Positions 25,759 through 34,952 are shown, counted from the stretch's first letter. The stretch: 64,000 bases of DNA from Lachnospiraceae bacterium XBB1006 (GCA_900115795.1 FOXT01000004.1:1-64000); one strand, 5' to 3'. The notes: generated by a model from the letters alone, not told the origin. Numbers and translations: made by a program.

Positions 25759-27825
25759 GTGGCTAAGAATTTAGTGATTGTGGAGTCACCGGCGAAGGTG
25801 AAGACCATTAAGAAATTTTTAGGAAGTAATTATGAAGTGACTGCATCAAACGGACATGTTCGGGATTTGCCGAAATCGAGTCTTGGTGTGGATATTGAGA
25901 ACGATTATGAACCGAAATATATTACCATTCGAGGAAAGGGAGAAGTACTAGCAAAGCTTCGTAAGGAAGTGAAGAAAGCGGATAAGATATATCTCGCAAC
26001 GGACCCTGACCGCGAAGGAGAAGCAATATCGTGGCATTTGTATCATGCTCTTAAGCTTGCTGATAAGACGGTGTATCGAATAAGCTTTAATGAAATTACA
26101 AAGCAGGCTGTGAAAGAGTCGTTAAAGCAAGCTCGTAAGATTGATATGAATTTAGTGGATGCGCAGCAGGCACGACGTGTTCTGGACCGAATTGTAGGAT
26201 ACCGCATTAGTCCGCTTTTGTGGATGAAGGTTAAGAGAGGACTTAGTGCCGGACGTGTGCAATCGGTTGCACTTCGCATGATTTGTGACAGGGAAGAAGA
26301 AATCAATGCTTTTATTCCACAGGAATATTGGAGTATTGATGTAAAATTGAAATTTGACCGAAAGACCATGGTTGCTAAATTCTCAAATAAAGCGAATAAG
26401 GTGGACGAAATTCGCACAAAAGAGGAAGCGGATAAGATCAAGGCGGCGCTTGAACAGGGAAGCTTTGTGGTAGAAGATGTGAAGCATGGAGAACGCGTGA
26501 AGAAAGCACCGGTACCGTTCACCACAAGTACCTTGCAGCAGGAAGCTGCAAAAGTGCTTAATTTTTCCACGCAAAAGACCATGAGAATTGCCCAACAGTT
26601 GTATGAAGGAATGGATGTAAAGGGGATGGGTACGGTAGGTTTGATTACCTATTTGCGTACGGACTCCACGCGTGTTTCTGATGAGGCACAGCATGCAACA
26701 GCGGAATTTGTACAGGAACAGTATGGAACAGAGTTTTTGCCTAGCCGTCCGGGAGAGATAAAGAACAAAGGAAAGGTGCAGGATGCCCATGAAGCGATTC
26801 GTCCTTCGGATGTGCGCAGAGTCCCTGCTGCAATCAAGGAATCCCTAAGCAGAGATCAGTTTCGATTGTATCAATTGATTTGGAATCGGTTTGTGGCAAG
26901 TCAGATGGCGGATGCCAGATATGACACTGCAAGCTGTAAAATAAAAGCCGGAGATTATGTTCTTTCGGCATCCACTTCTAAGGTGGCTTTTCCGGGATTT
27001 ATGAATGTATATACGAATGATACCGATGAGAAGGGCGAAGCAAGAAGCCTTGTTTCCGCTTTGGTTCCTGGGGAAGAGCTTTCCTTGGAGGAAGTGGTAA
27101 CGGAACAACATTTTACCCAACCGTCGCCACATTATACGGAGGCTTCTTTAGTGAAAGCAATGGAAGAAATAGGAATCGGACGCCCAAGTACTTATGCGCC
27201 GACCATTTCTACCATTATTGCCAGACGATATATCACCAAAGAAAACAAGAATCTGTACGTAACAGAGCTTGGCGAAGTGGTAAATAGGATTATGAAAGAT
27301 GCCTTTACCGAAATCGTGGATGAAACCTTTACCGCGGGAATGGAAGAAGAATTGGATAAAGTAGCGGAAGGGGAAATGGATTGGAAAGACATTGTTCGAA
27401 AATTCTACCCGGATTTTGAAAAATCTGTGGAGGCAGCGGAACGGGATCTTGAAAAGGTGACAATTGCAGATGAATTGTCAGATGAATTCTGTGAAGTGTG
27501 TGGCCGACAGATGGTAATTAAGTATGGCCCCCATGGACGGTTTTTAGCATGTCCGGGATTTCCGGATTGTCGCTTTACAAAGCCGTATCTTGAAAAGCAG
27601 GGAATACCTTGTCCGAAGTGTGGAAAGGAAATTGTGCTTCGGAAGACGAAGAAAGGCCGTAAGTTTTTTGGCTGCGAAAATAACCCGGATTGTGATTTTA
27701 TGTCTTGGCAGAAACCAAGCAAAGATCCGTGTCCAAAGTGTGGTGGATACATGGTAGAAAAGGGGAACAAACTGGTTTGCGCAGATGAAAAATGTGGCTT
27801 TATTCAAGAAAAGGGTGTAAAATAA
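25759..27825 (+). CDS. topA: DNA topoisomerase I (TopA)
   Basis: This 688-residue type IA topoisomerase relaxes negative supercoils. The Toprim domain begins LVIVESPAKVKTIKKFLG and includes DPDREGEAISWHL (acidic triad). The active-site Tyr lies in VGLITYLRTDSTRVS. The central gate ends with ASLVKAMEEIGIGRPSTYAPT. The C-terminus has three zinc ribbons: CEVCGRQ..CPGFPDC, CPKCGKE..CENNPDC and CPKCGGY..CADEKC. The start is GTG 25759, 2 nt after dprA. Trm/xerC/hslVU genes that separate topA from codY in Bacillus are absent. Confidence 0.96.
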   Translation: MAKNLVIVESPAKVKTIKKFLGSNYEVTASNGHVRDLPKSSLGVDIENDYEPKYITIRGKGEVLAKLRKEVKKADKIYLATDPDREGEAISWHLYHALKLADKTVYRISFNEITKQAVKESLKQARKIDMNLVDAQQARRVLDRIVGYRISPLLWMKVKRGLSAGRVQSVALRMICDREEEINAFIPQEYWSIDVKLKFDRKTMVAKFSNKANKVDEIRTKEEADKIKAALEQGSFVVEDVKHGERVKKAPVPFTTSTLQQEAAKVLNFSTQKTMRIAQQLYEGMDVKGMGTVGLITYLRTDSTRVSDEAQHATAEFVQEQYGTEFLPSRPGEIKNKGKVQDAHEAIRPSDVRRVPAAIKESLSRDQFRLYQLIWNRFVASQMADARYDTASCKIKAGDYVLSASTSKVAFPGFMNVYTNDTDEKGEARSLVSALVPGEELSLEEVVTEQHFTQPSPHYTEASLVKAMEEIGIGRPSTYAPTISTIIARRYITKENKNLYVTELGEVVNRIMKDAFTEIVDETFTAGMEEELDKVAEGEMDWKDIVRKFYPDFEKSVEAAERDLEKVTIADELSDEFCEVCGRQMVIKYGPHGRFLACPGFPDCRFTKPYLEKQGIPCPKCGKEIVLRKTKKGRKFFGCENNPDCDFMSWQKPSKDPCPKCGGYMVEKGNKLVCADEKCGFIQEKGVK

Positions 27826-27856
27826 TGTAAAAGTTAGTGAATTTTGTTTAAAAAAC

Positions 27857-27885
27857 TTGAATTGTTGAAATTTATATGATATTAT
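27857..27885 (+). promoter_or_regulatory. Sigma-A promoter of codY
   Basis: TTGAAT (27857-27862), 17-bp spacer, TATTAT (27880-27885), 39 nt upstream of the codY ATG. AATTTTGTTTAAAAA just upstream (27840-27854) and AATTGTTGAAATTT within the spacer are A/T-rich and loosely like a CodY box, but with several mismatches. Confidence 0.7.
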
Positions 27886-27924
27886 GTGTAAGCAATGAAT
27901 TTATGATAGAAGGAGGTAGTTCGC

Positions 27925-28704
27925 ATGAGTGTGCAGTTACTGGACAAAACACGCAAGATTAATAAGTTGTTGCATAATAACAATTCTTCCAAAGTTGTAT
28001 TTAACGATATTTGCAGCGTGTTAACGGAAATTCTGGCATCAAATGTTCTTGTTATCAGCAAGAAAGGAAAAGTGTTGGGAACCAGTGTGTGCAAAGGCAT
28101 CGACGAAATCGGTGAACTCATCGTGGATGAGGTAGGAGGATTTATTGATCCACTATTGAACGAAAGACTGCTTGGCATTTTGTCTACCAAAGAAAATGTG
28201 AATCTTGAAACACTGGGATTTGTGTCTCAGAACATCGAATCTTTTCGTGCAATTATAACACCAATTGATATAGCCGGCGAGAGATTGGGAACCTTGTTCC
28301 TGTATAAGAAAGATTGCTCTTACGATATCGATGATATTGTTTTAAGCGAGTATGGAACCACAGTTGTGGGACTGGAAATGATGCGTTCCGTGAACGAAGA
28401 GAACGCAGAGGAGTCCCGCAAGATTCAGGTTGTGAAATCTGCTGTGTCCACTCTTTCTTTTTCAGAGTTAGAGGCAATTATTCATATTTTTGATGAGTTA
28501 GAAGGAAATGAAGGCATTCTTGTGGCAAGTAAGATTGCTGACCGCGTGGGTATCACCCGTTCCGTAATTGTTAATGCGCTTCGCAAATTTGAAAGTGCAG
28601 GTGTAATTGAATCCAGATCTTCCGGAATGAAGGGAACTTATATCAAAGTGTTGAATGATTATATCTTTGAAGAATTAGAAGGAATCAAGAAACAGAATTT
28701 ATAG
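27925..28704 (+). CDS. codY: Global transcriptional regulator CodY
   Basis: This 259-residue GTP- and branched-chain amino acid-sensing repressor matches CodY end to end. The N-terminal GAF domain begins LLDKTRKINKLLHNNNSSKVVFNDIC. A middle linker includes LSFSELEAIIHIFDELEGNEGIL, and the winged helix-turn-helix is VASKIADRVGITRSVIVNALRKFESAGVIESRSSGMKGTYIKVLN. It follows a perfect AAGGAGGT ribosome site and ends with a strong terminator. CodY links nutrient status to motility and sporulation in Firmicutes, and here it directly precedes the flagellar operon. Confidence 0.97.
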   Translation: MSVQLLDKTRKINKLLHNNNSSKVVFNDICSVLTEILASNVLVISKKGKVLGTSVCKGIDEIGELIVDEVGGFIDPLLNERLLGILSTKENVNLETLGFVSQNIESFRAIITPIDIAGERLGTLFLYKKDCSYDIDDIVLSEYGTTVVGLEMMRSVNEENAEESRKIQVVKSAVSTLSFSELEAIIHIFDELEGNEGILVASKIADRVGITRSVIVNALRKFESAGVIESRSSGMKGTYIKVLNDYIFEELEGIKKQNL

Positions 28705-28714
28705 GAAGAATGAA

Positions 28715-28764
28715 GAAGAGCGAGGACTATAAGACCAGGGTCTTGTATCCCTCGTTCTTTTTTT
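28715..28764 (+). terminator. Strong terminator after codY
   Basis: AAGAGCGAGG..TATAAGACC and GGTCTTGTA..CCTCGTTCT form a long imperfect stem, followed by TTTTTTT. It separates codY from the flagellar operon. Confidence 0.85.
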
Positions 28765-28858
28765 ACGCGGAAAAGGACGTTAACAAAAAATTCACCGTCT
28801 TTTTGGGGTCTGTTCGACAGGAATATACAAGATATTGTAAAAAAAGACAAAAAACCCC

Positions 28859-28886
28859 TTGTGTTTTTTTTTATATCCTTTATAAT
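28859..28886 (+). promoter_or_regulatory. Sigma-A-type promoter of the flgB operon
   Basis: TTGTGT (28859-28864), 16-bp spacer, TATAAT (28881-28886), 40 nt before the flgB ATG. Between the codY terminator and this promoter (28765-28858) I see only A/T-rich DNA with a weak imperfect inverted repeat (28770-28805). No c-di-GMP riboswitch is recognisable. Confidence 0.65.
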
Positions 28887-28925
28887 AAAAACAGAGTGAT
28901 ATACCTATTTATGGAGGTAACGAAT

Positions 28926-29321
28926 ATGATTAATAGTGGTATTTATGATTATATTAATGTGTTGGATAAAGCAGCAGATGCCAGTTATTTAAGAAATCAG
29001 GCGATTGCACATAATATTGCCAACGATGATACCCCGGGGTATAAGCGAGTTGACGTTGATTTTCAGACTGTTTTGGCACACGAGATAGGGCGTTCAAAGT
29101 ACATCAGTCTGGATGAGAAGATGAAAGGCGTGAATCTTTCGCATCTGAATGTGAAGGTGGAGAAAGATATGGGGGCATTTCCATTTTCTTATCGAATCGA
29201 TGGTAATAATGTGGACATCGATAATGAAAACGTGGAACTTGCATCGAATCAGATAGTTTATCAGGGATTGACCGACAGTATGGGACAGGAATTTAATCGA
29301 ATTAAGCAGGCAATGAGCTAA
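28926..29321 (+). CDS. flgB: Flagellar basal-body rod protein FlgB
   Basis: This 131-residue proximal rod subunit sits next to the MS ring. The N-terminus INSGIYDYINVLDKAADASYLRNQAIAHNIANDDTPGYKRVDVDFQ carries the rod/hook-protein signature NIAN..TPGYKR. The C-terminus LASNQIVYQGLTDSMGQEFNRIKQAMS forms the paired coiled-coil helix. The open frame extends further upstream, but ATG 28926 lies 7 nt behind GGAGGT (28913-28918) and gives the right length. First gene of the fla/che operon. Confidence 0.95.
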   Translation: MINSGIYDYINVLDKAADASYLRNQAIAHNIANDDTPGYKRVDVDFQTVLAHEIGRSKYISLDEKMKGVNLSHLNVKVEKDMGAFPFSYRIDGNNVDIDNENVELASNQIVYQGLTDSMGQEFNRIKQAMS

Positions 29322-29332
29322 GGAGGAAGGAT

Positions 29333-29776
29333 ATGTCAGTTTTTCAAGCATTTAATATTAATGCGTCCGGTTTGACTGCTCAGCGTTTTCGTACAGATAT
29401 CATTGCAGAGAATATTGCAAATGTAAAGACAACGAGAACACAGGATGGAACACCCTACAGACGACAGGTCGTCACCTTTAAAGAAAGAAATATTACAGAA
29501 TTTAGTCATGTGCTTCAGGGAACCAGAGAAGCAGCCATTGGAAATGGTGTGAAGGTTGACCGTTTAGCCACTGACTATGAAAGTGATTTTATCATGGCAT
29601 ATGACCCGTCTCATCCGGATGCGGATGAGAATGGTTATGTATCTTATCCAAATGTCAATATTGTAACCGAAATGACCGATTTGATTGATGCCAGTCGTTC
29701 CTATGAGGCAAATGCAACGGCTTTTGAAGCAAGCAAGAGCATGATGACCACAGGATTGAACATGGGCAAAGGCTAA
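29333..29776 (+). CDS. flgC: Flagellar basal-body rod protein FlgC
   Basis: This 147-residue rod subunit has the N-terminal signature FQAFNINASGLTAQRFRTDIIAENIANVKTTRTQDGTPYRRQ and a C-terminal helix VTEMTDLIDASRSYEANATAFEASKSMM. These two helices pack together to polymerise the rod outside the membrane after type III export. Length matches the family. It follows flgB by 11 nt behind AAGGAGGAAGG. Confidence 0.96.
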   Translation: MSVFQAFNINASGLTAQRFRTDIIAENIANVKTTRTQDGTPYRRQVVTFKERNITEFSHVLQGTREAAIGNGVKVDRLATDYESDFIMAYDPSHPDADENGYVSYPNVNIVTEMTDLIDASRSYEANATAFEASKSMMTTGLNMGKG

Positions 29777-29789
29777 GGAGGAAATGTAA

Positions 29790-30107
29790 ATGGATGTGAT
29801 GAATTCAGTTAGTAGCATTTCCAATGTCTATGACAATATGGATGCCTTTTCGAAGACCCGGGAATCATCGAATCAGGAGAACGGTTTTCAGAAAGTTTTT
29901 CAGTCGGCGTTAGATATGCTAAATGAAACCAGCGATTTGCAAAACAAGGCAGAATCCGCAGAGATTCAATTTGCCTTAGGACTTTCTAATAATACTCACG
30001 ACTTACAGGTTGCGCAGCAGAAGGCCAACATTGCATTGCAGTATACTGTGGCGGTGCGTGATAAGGTGATTGATGCGTATAAAGAGATTATGAATATGTC
30101 GTTATAA
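29790..30107 (+). CDS. fliE: Flagellar MS-ring/rod junction protein FliE
   Basis: This 105-residue protein links the MS ring (FliF) to the proximal rod. The C-terminal half has the FliE signature: LSNNTHDLQVAQQKANIALQYTVAVRDKVIDAYKEIMNMSL. The N-terminal ~40 residues are polar and variable, as usual. ATG 29790 lies 8 nt behind AAGGAGG (29775-29781). It is exported by the flagellar type III system. Confidence 0.94.
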   Translation: MDVMNSVSSISNVYDNMDAFSKTRESSNQENGFQKVFQSALDMLNETSDLQNKAESAEIQFALGLSNNTHDLQVAQQKANIALQYTVAVRDKVIDAYKEIMNMSL

Positions 30108-30153
30108 TTTAGGATCGGCATGGGGATTGGAAAGAGAATAGGCAGGAGATAGC

Positions 30154-31770
30154 ATGAATAACATTCAGGAAAAAATTAAAGAGATAATAAACCGCGTGAT
30201 TGCGTGGTGGAAACGGTTTACCACGAAGCAGAAGATTTTACTTGGTGGATTGGTTTCTGCAGTTGTCATTGCATTAGTTATTCTCGCAATGGTCATGACG
30301 AAACCTACGTACTTAACCCTTGTTATTGCGGATAGTACGAAGGAAGCCGCTTCAATTAAGGAGATTTTAGATTCAGATTCGTCCATTGATTATAAGATTA
30401 TGGACGATGACCTTACCTTTAAGGTAAACAAGAAAAGTGAAACAGCTGCAAAGTATTTGCTTGGTACCAACAAGATCAAGAGTGAAGATTATACGATTGA
30501 TGATGTGGTGGATGGAAGCTTTAGCCAGACAGAAGCAGATAAGACCAAGAAATATCAGATTTTCTTAGAGAAACAGTTGGAAGAAGATTTGTCGGCAATG
30601 GAAAACATTGAGTCGGCAAAGGTGAATTTGTCCATTCCGGTGGATGATGGAACCATTCTTTCTCGTAATGAGTTCACCTATGCTTCGGTTGCGCTGTCCT
30701 TGAAAAAGGATTTGGCGGATGGCCAGGCGGAAGGACTGGCAAAATTCATTGCGACGGCAGTAGGAGATGATTCTACAGAGCCGATTACTATTCTTGACAG
30801 CGAAGCCAATGTTTTGTTTGCCGGTGGCGACGAGAATTCGGATGCCGGTGTAACTTCAAAACAACAGGGACTTGAGAAGAGCAAAGAGAATAGCATGAAG
30901 AATAACATTCGTAGCGTATTGTTAGGTACGAATGCTTATGATAATGTGGAGATTGGTTTGAAGTTGGTAATGGATTTTACCAATAAGAAAACAAAGGATA
31001 CACAGTACTCTGTTGCGGATGGTCGTGATGAGGGATATATTACCTCAGAGAGCAATTACGAAAATGAAACAAAGGGAGGAACCTCCGGTATCCCGGGAGT
31101 TTCATCAAATGATTCGGATACCCCGTCTTATGTGGTGGATCCAAATGGAACCAGTAGTTCTACAACAACAGATAGCAGCATTAACCGTGCGTTGAATAAG
31201 ACAGAAACAGAGACGATTGATCGTGGCGGCACGGTCAATTATGATGACAGTAAAGTAGCGGTTACGGCCATTACTTATAAGTATTATAACGAGGATGCGT
31301 TGAAGAAGGCCGGTGAATTAAAGGATAAGACCTTTGATGAATACGTTGCAGAACATAGCGAAAGAACGCAGTTGGAAGTACCGGAAGAGTATGTTGCACT
31401 TGTTGCAGATGCGTCCGGCATTTCGGAGGCGAATATTCAGATGATGGCATTTGAAGTTCCTTATTTTGAGTATTCGAGCGGAAGCGGAAGAACTGTGGCA
31501 GATTATATTGAGATTGCATTGGCAGTTTTGATTTTTGCTTTACTTGGTTATGTTGTATTTCGGAGCACCAGACCGGACAAAGTGGAGGAAGAAGAACCGG
31601 AACTTTCGGTGGAATCTTTGCTTGAATCTACCAAATTAGAGGAAAAATTAGAGGATATCGGTTATACAGAAAAATCCGAGACGAGAATTCTGATTGAAAA
31701 ATTTGTGGATGAGAAGCCGGAAGCGGCAGCATCTTTACTTAGAAACTGGCTTGAAGAGGAGTGGGAGTAA
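30154..31770 (+). CDS. fliF: Flagellar MS-ring protein FliF
   Basis: This 538-residue membrane protein forms the MS ring. TM1 is around residues 25-47 (QKILLGGLVSAVVIALVILAM). The periplasmic YscJ-like ring-building part follows (YQIFLEKQLEEDLSAMENIESAKVNLSIP), then a Ser/Thr/Gly-rich loop near residues 300-350. TM2 is near 450-470 (IEIALAVLIFALLGYVVF). The cytoplasmic acidic tail, LEDIGYTEKSETRILIEKFVDEKPEAAASLLRNWLEEEWE, binds FliG. The length is normal. fliG starts 3 nt after its stop. Confidence 0.96.
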   Translation: MNNIQEKIKEIINRVIAWWKRFTTKQKILLGGLVSAVVIALVILAMVMTKPTYLTLVIADSTKEAASIKEILDSDSSIDYKIMDDDLTFKVNKKSETAAKYLLGTNKIKSEDYTIDDVVDGSFSQTEADKTKKYQIFLEKQLEEDLSAMENIESAKVNLSIPVDDGTILSRNEFTYASVALSLKKDLADGQAEGLAKFIATAVGDDSTEPITILDSEANVLFAGGDENSDAGVTSKQQGLEKSKENSMKNNIRSVLLGTNAYDNVEIGLKLVMDFTNKKTKDTQYSVADGRDEGYITSESNYENETKGGTSGIPGVSSNDSDTPSYVVDPNGTSSSTTTDSSINRALNKTETETIDRGGTVNYDDSKVAVTAITYKYYNEDALKKAGELKDKTFDEYVAEHSERTQLEVPEEYVALVADASGISEANIQMMAFEVPYFEYSSGSGRTVADYIEIALAVLIFALLGYVVFRSTRPDKVEEEEPELSVESLLESTKLEEKLEDIGYTEKSETRILIEKFVDEKPEAAASLLRNWLEEEWE

Positions 31771-31773
31771 ACC

Positions 31774-32781
31774 ATGGCTAACAATGAATTGTCAGGCGTA
31801 CAGAAAGCGGCGATTTTGCTGATTTCCTTAGGTCCTGAGAAATCAGCACAGCTTTTTAAACATTTGAAGGAAGAAGAAATAGAGACATTGACGCTTGAAA
31901 TAGCCAATACCCGTAGTGTTTCACCACAGGAAAAGGAAGACGTGTTGAATGAGTTCTATCAGGTCTGTCTTGCGCAGCAGTATATCGCCGAAGGTGGTAT
32001 TGGTTATGCACGAGATCTGTTGGAGAAAGCACTTGGTAACGATGAGGCACAGGCAGTTATCTCCAGATTAACTGCATCCTTGCAGGTTCGTCCGTTTGAA
32101 TTTGTTCGAAAGGCGGATCCGTCACAGGTACTTAACTTTATTCAGGATGAGCATCCACAGACGGTGGCTATGATTTTGTCCTATTTGTCGCCGAATCAAA
32201 GTTCTATGATTCTTAGTGCACTAAGTCCGGACAAGCAGGCGGATGTTGCGAAGCGTATTGCGATGATGGATCGTACAAGCCCGGATATAATCAAGGAAGT
32301 AGAGTCTGTGTTGGAGCGTAAATTAGCATCCTTGATTAATCAGGATTACACCATTGTTGGTGGAGTTGATGCAATCGTTAACATCTTGAATACCGTTGAT
32401 CGTGGAACAGAGAAACACATTATGGAAACCTTGGAAATTGAAGAGCCGGAACTTGCGGATGAAATCCGTAAGAAGATGTTCGTATTTGAGGATATTCTTC
32501 TTTTGGACGACCGAGCAATTCAGCGTGTCCTTCGTGATGTAGATAACAAGGAGCTTGGTGTAGCTTTGAAGGTTGCTAACGACGAAGTAAAAGGTGTTGT
32601 ATTCAAGAACTTATCAAAACGTTTGGCGGCCATGATTCAGGAAGATATGGAATTCATGGGTCCGGTACGTATGAAAGATGTGGAGGAAGCACAGCAGAAG
32701 ATCGTTGGTATTATTCGTAAACTGGAAGACAGCGGTGAGATTGTAATCTCCCGTGGTGGAGGTGACGAGATCATTGCGTAA
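31774..32781 (+). CDS. fliG: Flagellar motor switch protein FliG
   Basis: This 335-residue C-ring protein transmits torque from MotA. The N-terminal domain starts SGVQKAAILLISLGPEKSAQLFKHL. The middle domain has DEHPQTVAMILSYLSP (the EHPQR-type motif that binds FliM). The C-terminal torque helix is MFVFEDILLLDDRAIQRVLRDVDNKEL, with the expected charged residues. Its 3' end encodes RGGGDE, and the same bases (GGAGGTGA, 32758-32765) provide the ribosome site for fliH. Confidence 0.97.
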   Translation: MANNELSGVQKAAILLISLGPEKSAQLFKHLKEEEIETLTLEIANTRSVSPQEKEDVLNEFYQVCLAQQYIAEGGIGYARDLLEKALGNDEAQAVISRLTASLQVRPFEFVRKADPSQVLNFIQDEHPQTVAMILSYLSPNQSSMILSALSPDKQADVAKRIAMMDRTSPDIIKEVESVLERKLASLINQDYTIVGGVDAIVNILNTVDRGTEKHIMETLEIEEPELADEIRKKMFVFEDILLLDDRAIQRVLRDVDNKELGVALKVANDEVKGVVFKNLSKRLAAMIQEDMEFMGPVRMKDVEEAQQKIVGIIRKLEDSGEIVISRGGGDEIIA

Positions 32782-33625
32782 TCTTGTAAAACAAAGAAAT
32801 ATTGTAAATAATTCCGGTGAGTCACGTGTGATTGATTCTAACGTGAAGATGGAAGAAATACTTAACAAATTCAACAATCCTGAGGGTTTTTCCCCGGGAT
32901 TGTTTGCTACAGAGATGTCGGAAGACGAACATTCGGAAGAAGCAGATATAGAGGAGAATCCGGGACTGGATGCTCTTGTGACCGATTATCCGGAGGGAGA
33001 GTCTTATGAGGTTTTAAGTGAGGAAGTGCCGGAGGTTCCGGAGGAAACGATGGAATCCATTATGGAGCAGAAAGAAACAATTTTGGCGGAAGCAAGGGAG
33101 CAGGCACTGGCAGAAGCGGAAGAAATTAAGAATCGAGCATATCAGGAAGCTATTGCAGAGGCGGAAGAGGACATTGCCCGCAGACGACAGGCGATTGATG
33201 ACGAAATTAATAACGAGAAGCAGATGCTGCAACTTGCATATGAGCGCAAAATTGAGGAATTAGAACCGGGAATGGTAGATACGTTTTTGGATGTGTTTCA
33301 TAAGGTGTTACATGTGGAAATTTCGGACTATCGGGATATTATGATGGCCATGATCAAAGATACCTTACTTGAAACAGATAACCCGAAGGAATTAGCCATT
33401 CAAGTTGGTGAGGAAACGTATGACCGGGTGAAGGAATCCTTACCGGAGTTGAAGGAATTGCTTGGTGAGGACGTAAAACTCGAAATTTTAAAGAACAGCC
33501 AATTGGGTGCAACGGAATGTAAGATTGAAACCGATTTTGGCATCTATGACTGTGGATTTGATGAACAGTTGCGAAATCTAAGTAATCGTATGCGATTATT
33601 AAGTCAATGGACGAAGAAGGAGTAG
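32774..33625 (+). CDS. fliH: Flagellar assembly protein FliH
   Basis: This 283-residue regulator of the FliI export ATPase has an acidic, variable N-terminus and a long coiled coil (about residues 90-160, AREQALAEAEEIKNRAYQEAIAEAEEDIARR). The conserved C-terminal domain begins around FLDVFHKVLHVEISDYRDIMMAMIKDTL. I chose TTG 32774 (MRNLVKQRNIV) because GGAGGTGA lies 8 nt upstream; upstream GTG codons lack a ribosome site. It overlaps fliG by 8 nt, so the genes are coupled. Confidence 0.88.
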   Translation: MRNLVKQRNIVNNSGESRVIDSNVKMEEILNKFNNPEGFSPGLFATEMSEDEHSEEADIEENPGLDALVTDYPEGESYEVLSEEVPEVPEETMESIMEQKETILAEAREQALAEAEEIKNRAYQEAIAEAEEDIARRRQAIDDEINNEKQMLQLAYERKIEELEPGMVDTFLDVFHKVLHVEISDYRDIMMAMIKDTLLETDNPKELAIQVGEETYDRVKESLPELKELLGEDVKLEILKNSQLGATECKIETDFGIYDCGFDEQLRNLSNRMRLLSQWTKKE

Positions 33626-33630
33626 CATCG

Positions 33631-34941
33631 TTGGATTTTACAAAGTATGAAGAATTAAAACAACAGAAATTTTTCTCTCATCTTGGAAAAGTGGTGAAGA
33701 TTGTAGGTTTGACGATCGAATCCATAGGACCGGAAGCTAAATTAAGTGATTTGTGTTACATACGAACAGGCGGCGAAGACGACGAGCCCATTGCGTGTGA
33801 GGTAGTGGGATTCCGTGAGAACCGCCTTATTCTTATGCCGTTTGATTCCACAGAGGGAATTGGTGTGGGTTGCCAGGTTGAGAATACAGGACATCCATTG
33901 CAGGTTCAGGTTAGCGATTCCCTGTTGGGACATACATTGGATGGAATCGGGCGTCCGACGGATACCAATGAACCCATCTATGGCGTTCCTATGCCGGTGG
34001 AAGCAATGCCACCGGATCCTATGAAACGAAAAATTATTGATGAAGTCTTACAACTGGGGGTCAAGGCGGTAGACGGGCTTATTACCGTCGGCAAAGGCCA
34101 GCGTATTGGTATTTTTGCCGGTTCCGGTGTGGGAAAAAGTACGTTACTTGGTATGTTTGCGCGAAATACCAAAGCGGATATTAATGTCATTGCACTTATC
34201 GGAGAGCGAGGCCGTGAGGTTAGAGAGTTTATTGAACGAGATTTGGGACCGGAAGGTATGGCACGTTCCGTTGTGGTTGTGGCAACCAGTGATAAACCTG
34301 CATTGATTCGTAATAAAGCAGCCAAGACAGCGACTGCTATCGCAGAATTTTTCCGGGCACAGGGAAAAGACGTGCTGTTGATGATGGACTCTATGACGCG
34401 TTTTTCTATGGCGCAGCGAGAAATTGGTTTGGCAAGTGGTGAACCACCTGTAACAAGGGGATACCCACCAAGTGTATATTCCGAGATGCCGAAATTGCTT
34501 GAACGGGCCGGCACGTCGGATGTGGGGTCAATTACTGGTTTGTATACGGTATTGGTAGATGGTGATGATTTTAATGAACCAATTACGGATACCGCCCGTG
34601 GTATTTTGGACGGGCATATTGTTCTTAATCGTAAATTGGCGCAGAAGAACCAGTACCCGGCTATTGATATTTTGGCAAGTATATCCCGTGTTATGAGTTC
34701 CATTGTCGGACCGGAACAAAAAAAGGCGGCAGGACAATTTAAAAACACATTATCCACGTATAATGATGCAGAGGACTTAATTAATATCGGAGCTTATAAA
34801 CGTGGGTCGAATCCTAATATTGACTATTCCATTGATAAAATTGGGCAAATTCTTGATTTCATCAAGCAAGGAACCCATGATCAATATGAATTTGAAGAAG
34901 AAGTTGAGATGTTAAAGGCTATTTTTGCAGATGCAGAGTGA
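33631..34941 (+). CDS. fliI: Flagellum-specific export ATPase FliI
   Basis: This 436-residue hexameric ATPase energises the flagellar type III export gate. Walker A is GIFAGSGVGKSTLLGMFA, Walker B region KDVLLMMDSMTRFSMAQREIGLA, followed by EPPVTRGYPPSVYSEMPKLLERAG and DGHIVLNRKLAQKNQYPAIDIL, all diagnostic of FliI/YscN. I chose TTG 33631 because AAGGAG (33617-33622) is 8 nt upstream and it gives the standard length. ATG 33607, inside fliH, is the alternative. Confidence 0.95.
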   Translation: MDFTKYEELKQQKFFSHLGKVVKIVGLTIESIGPEAKLSDLCYIRTGGEDDEPIACEVVGFRENRLILMPFDSTEGIGVGCQVENTGHPLQVQVSDSLLGHTLDGIGRPTDTNEPIYGVPMPVEAMPPDPMKRKIIDEVLQLGVKAVDGLITVGKGQRIGIFAGSGVGKSTLLGMFARNTKADINVIALIGERGREVREFIERDLGPEGMARSVVVVATSDKPALIRNKAAKTATAIAEFFRAQGKDVLLMMDSMTRFSMAQREIGLASGEPPVTRGYPPSVYSEMPKLLERAGTSDVGSITGLYTVLVDGDDFNEPITDTARGILDGHIVLNRKLAQKNQYPAIDILASISRVMSSIVGPEQKKAAGQFKNTLSTYNDAEDLINIGAYKRGSNPNIDYSIDKIGQILDFIKQGTHDQYEFEEEVEMLKAIFADAE

Positions 34942-34952
34942 GGAGGATGTGA

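Noticed and set aside
28765-28925. Possible c-di-GMP riboswitch before flgB, as in C. difficile
   Set aside because: No GEMM-type core is recognisable and the likely promoter leaves only a ~30-nt leader.
33978-34757. Long minus-strand open frame inside fliI (259 codons)
   Set aside because: It lies entirely antisense to a confidently identified gene, has a biased shadow-type composition and no ribosome site.
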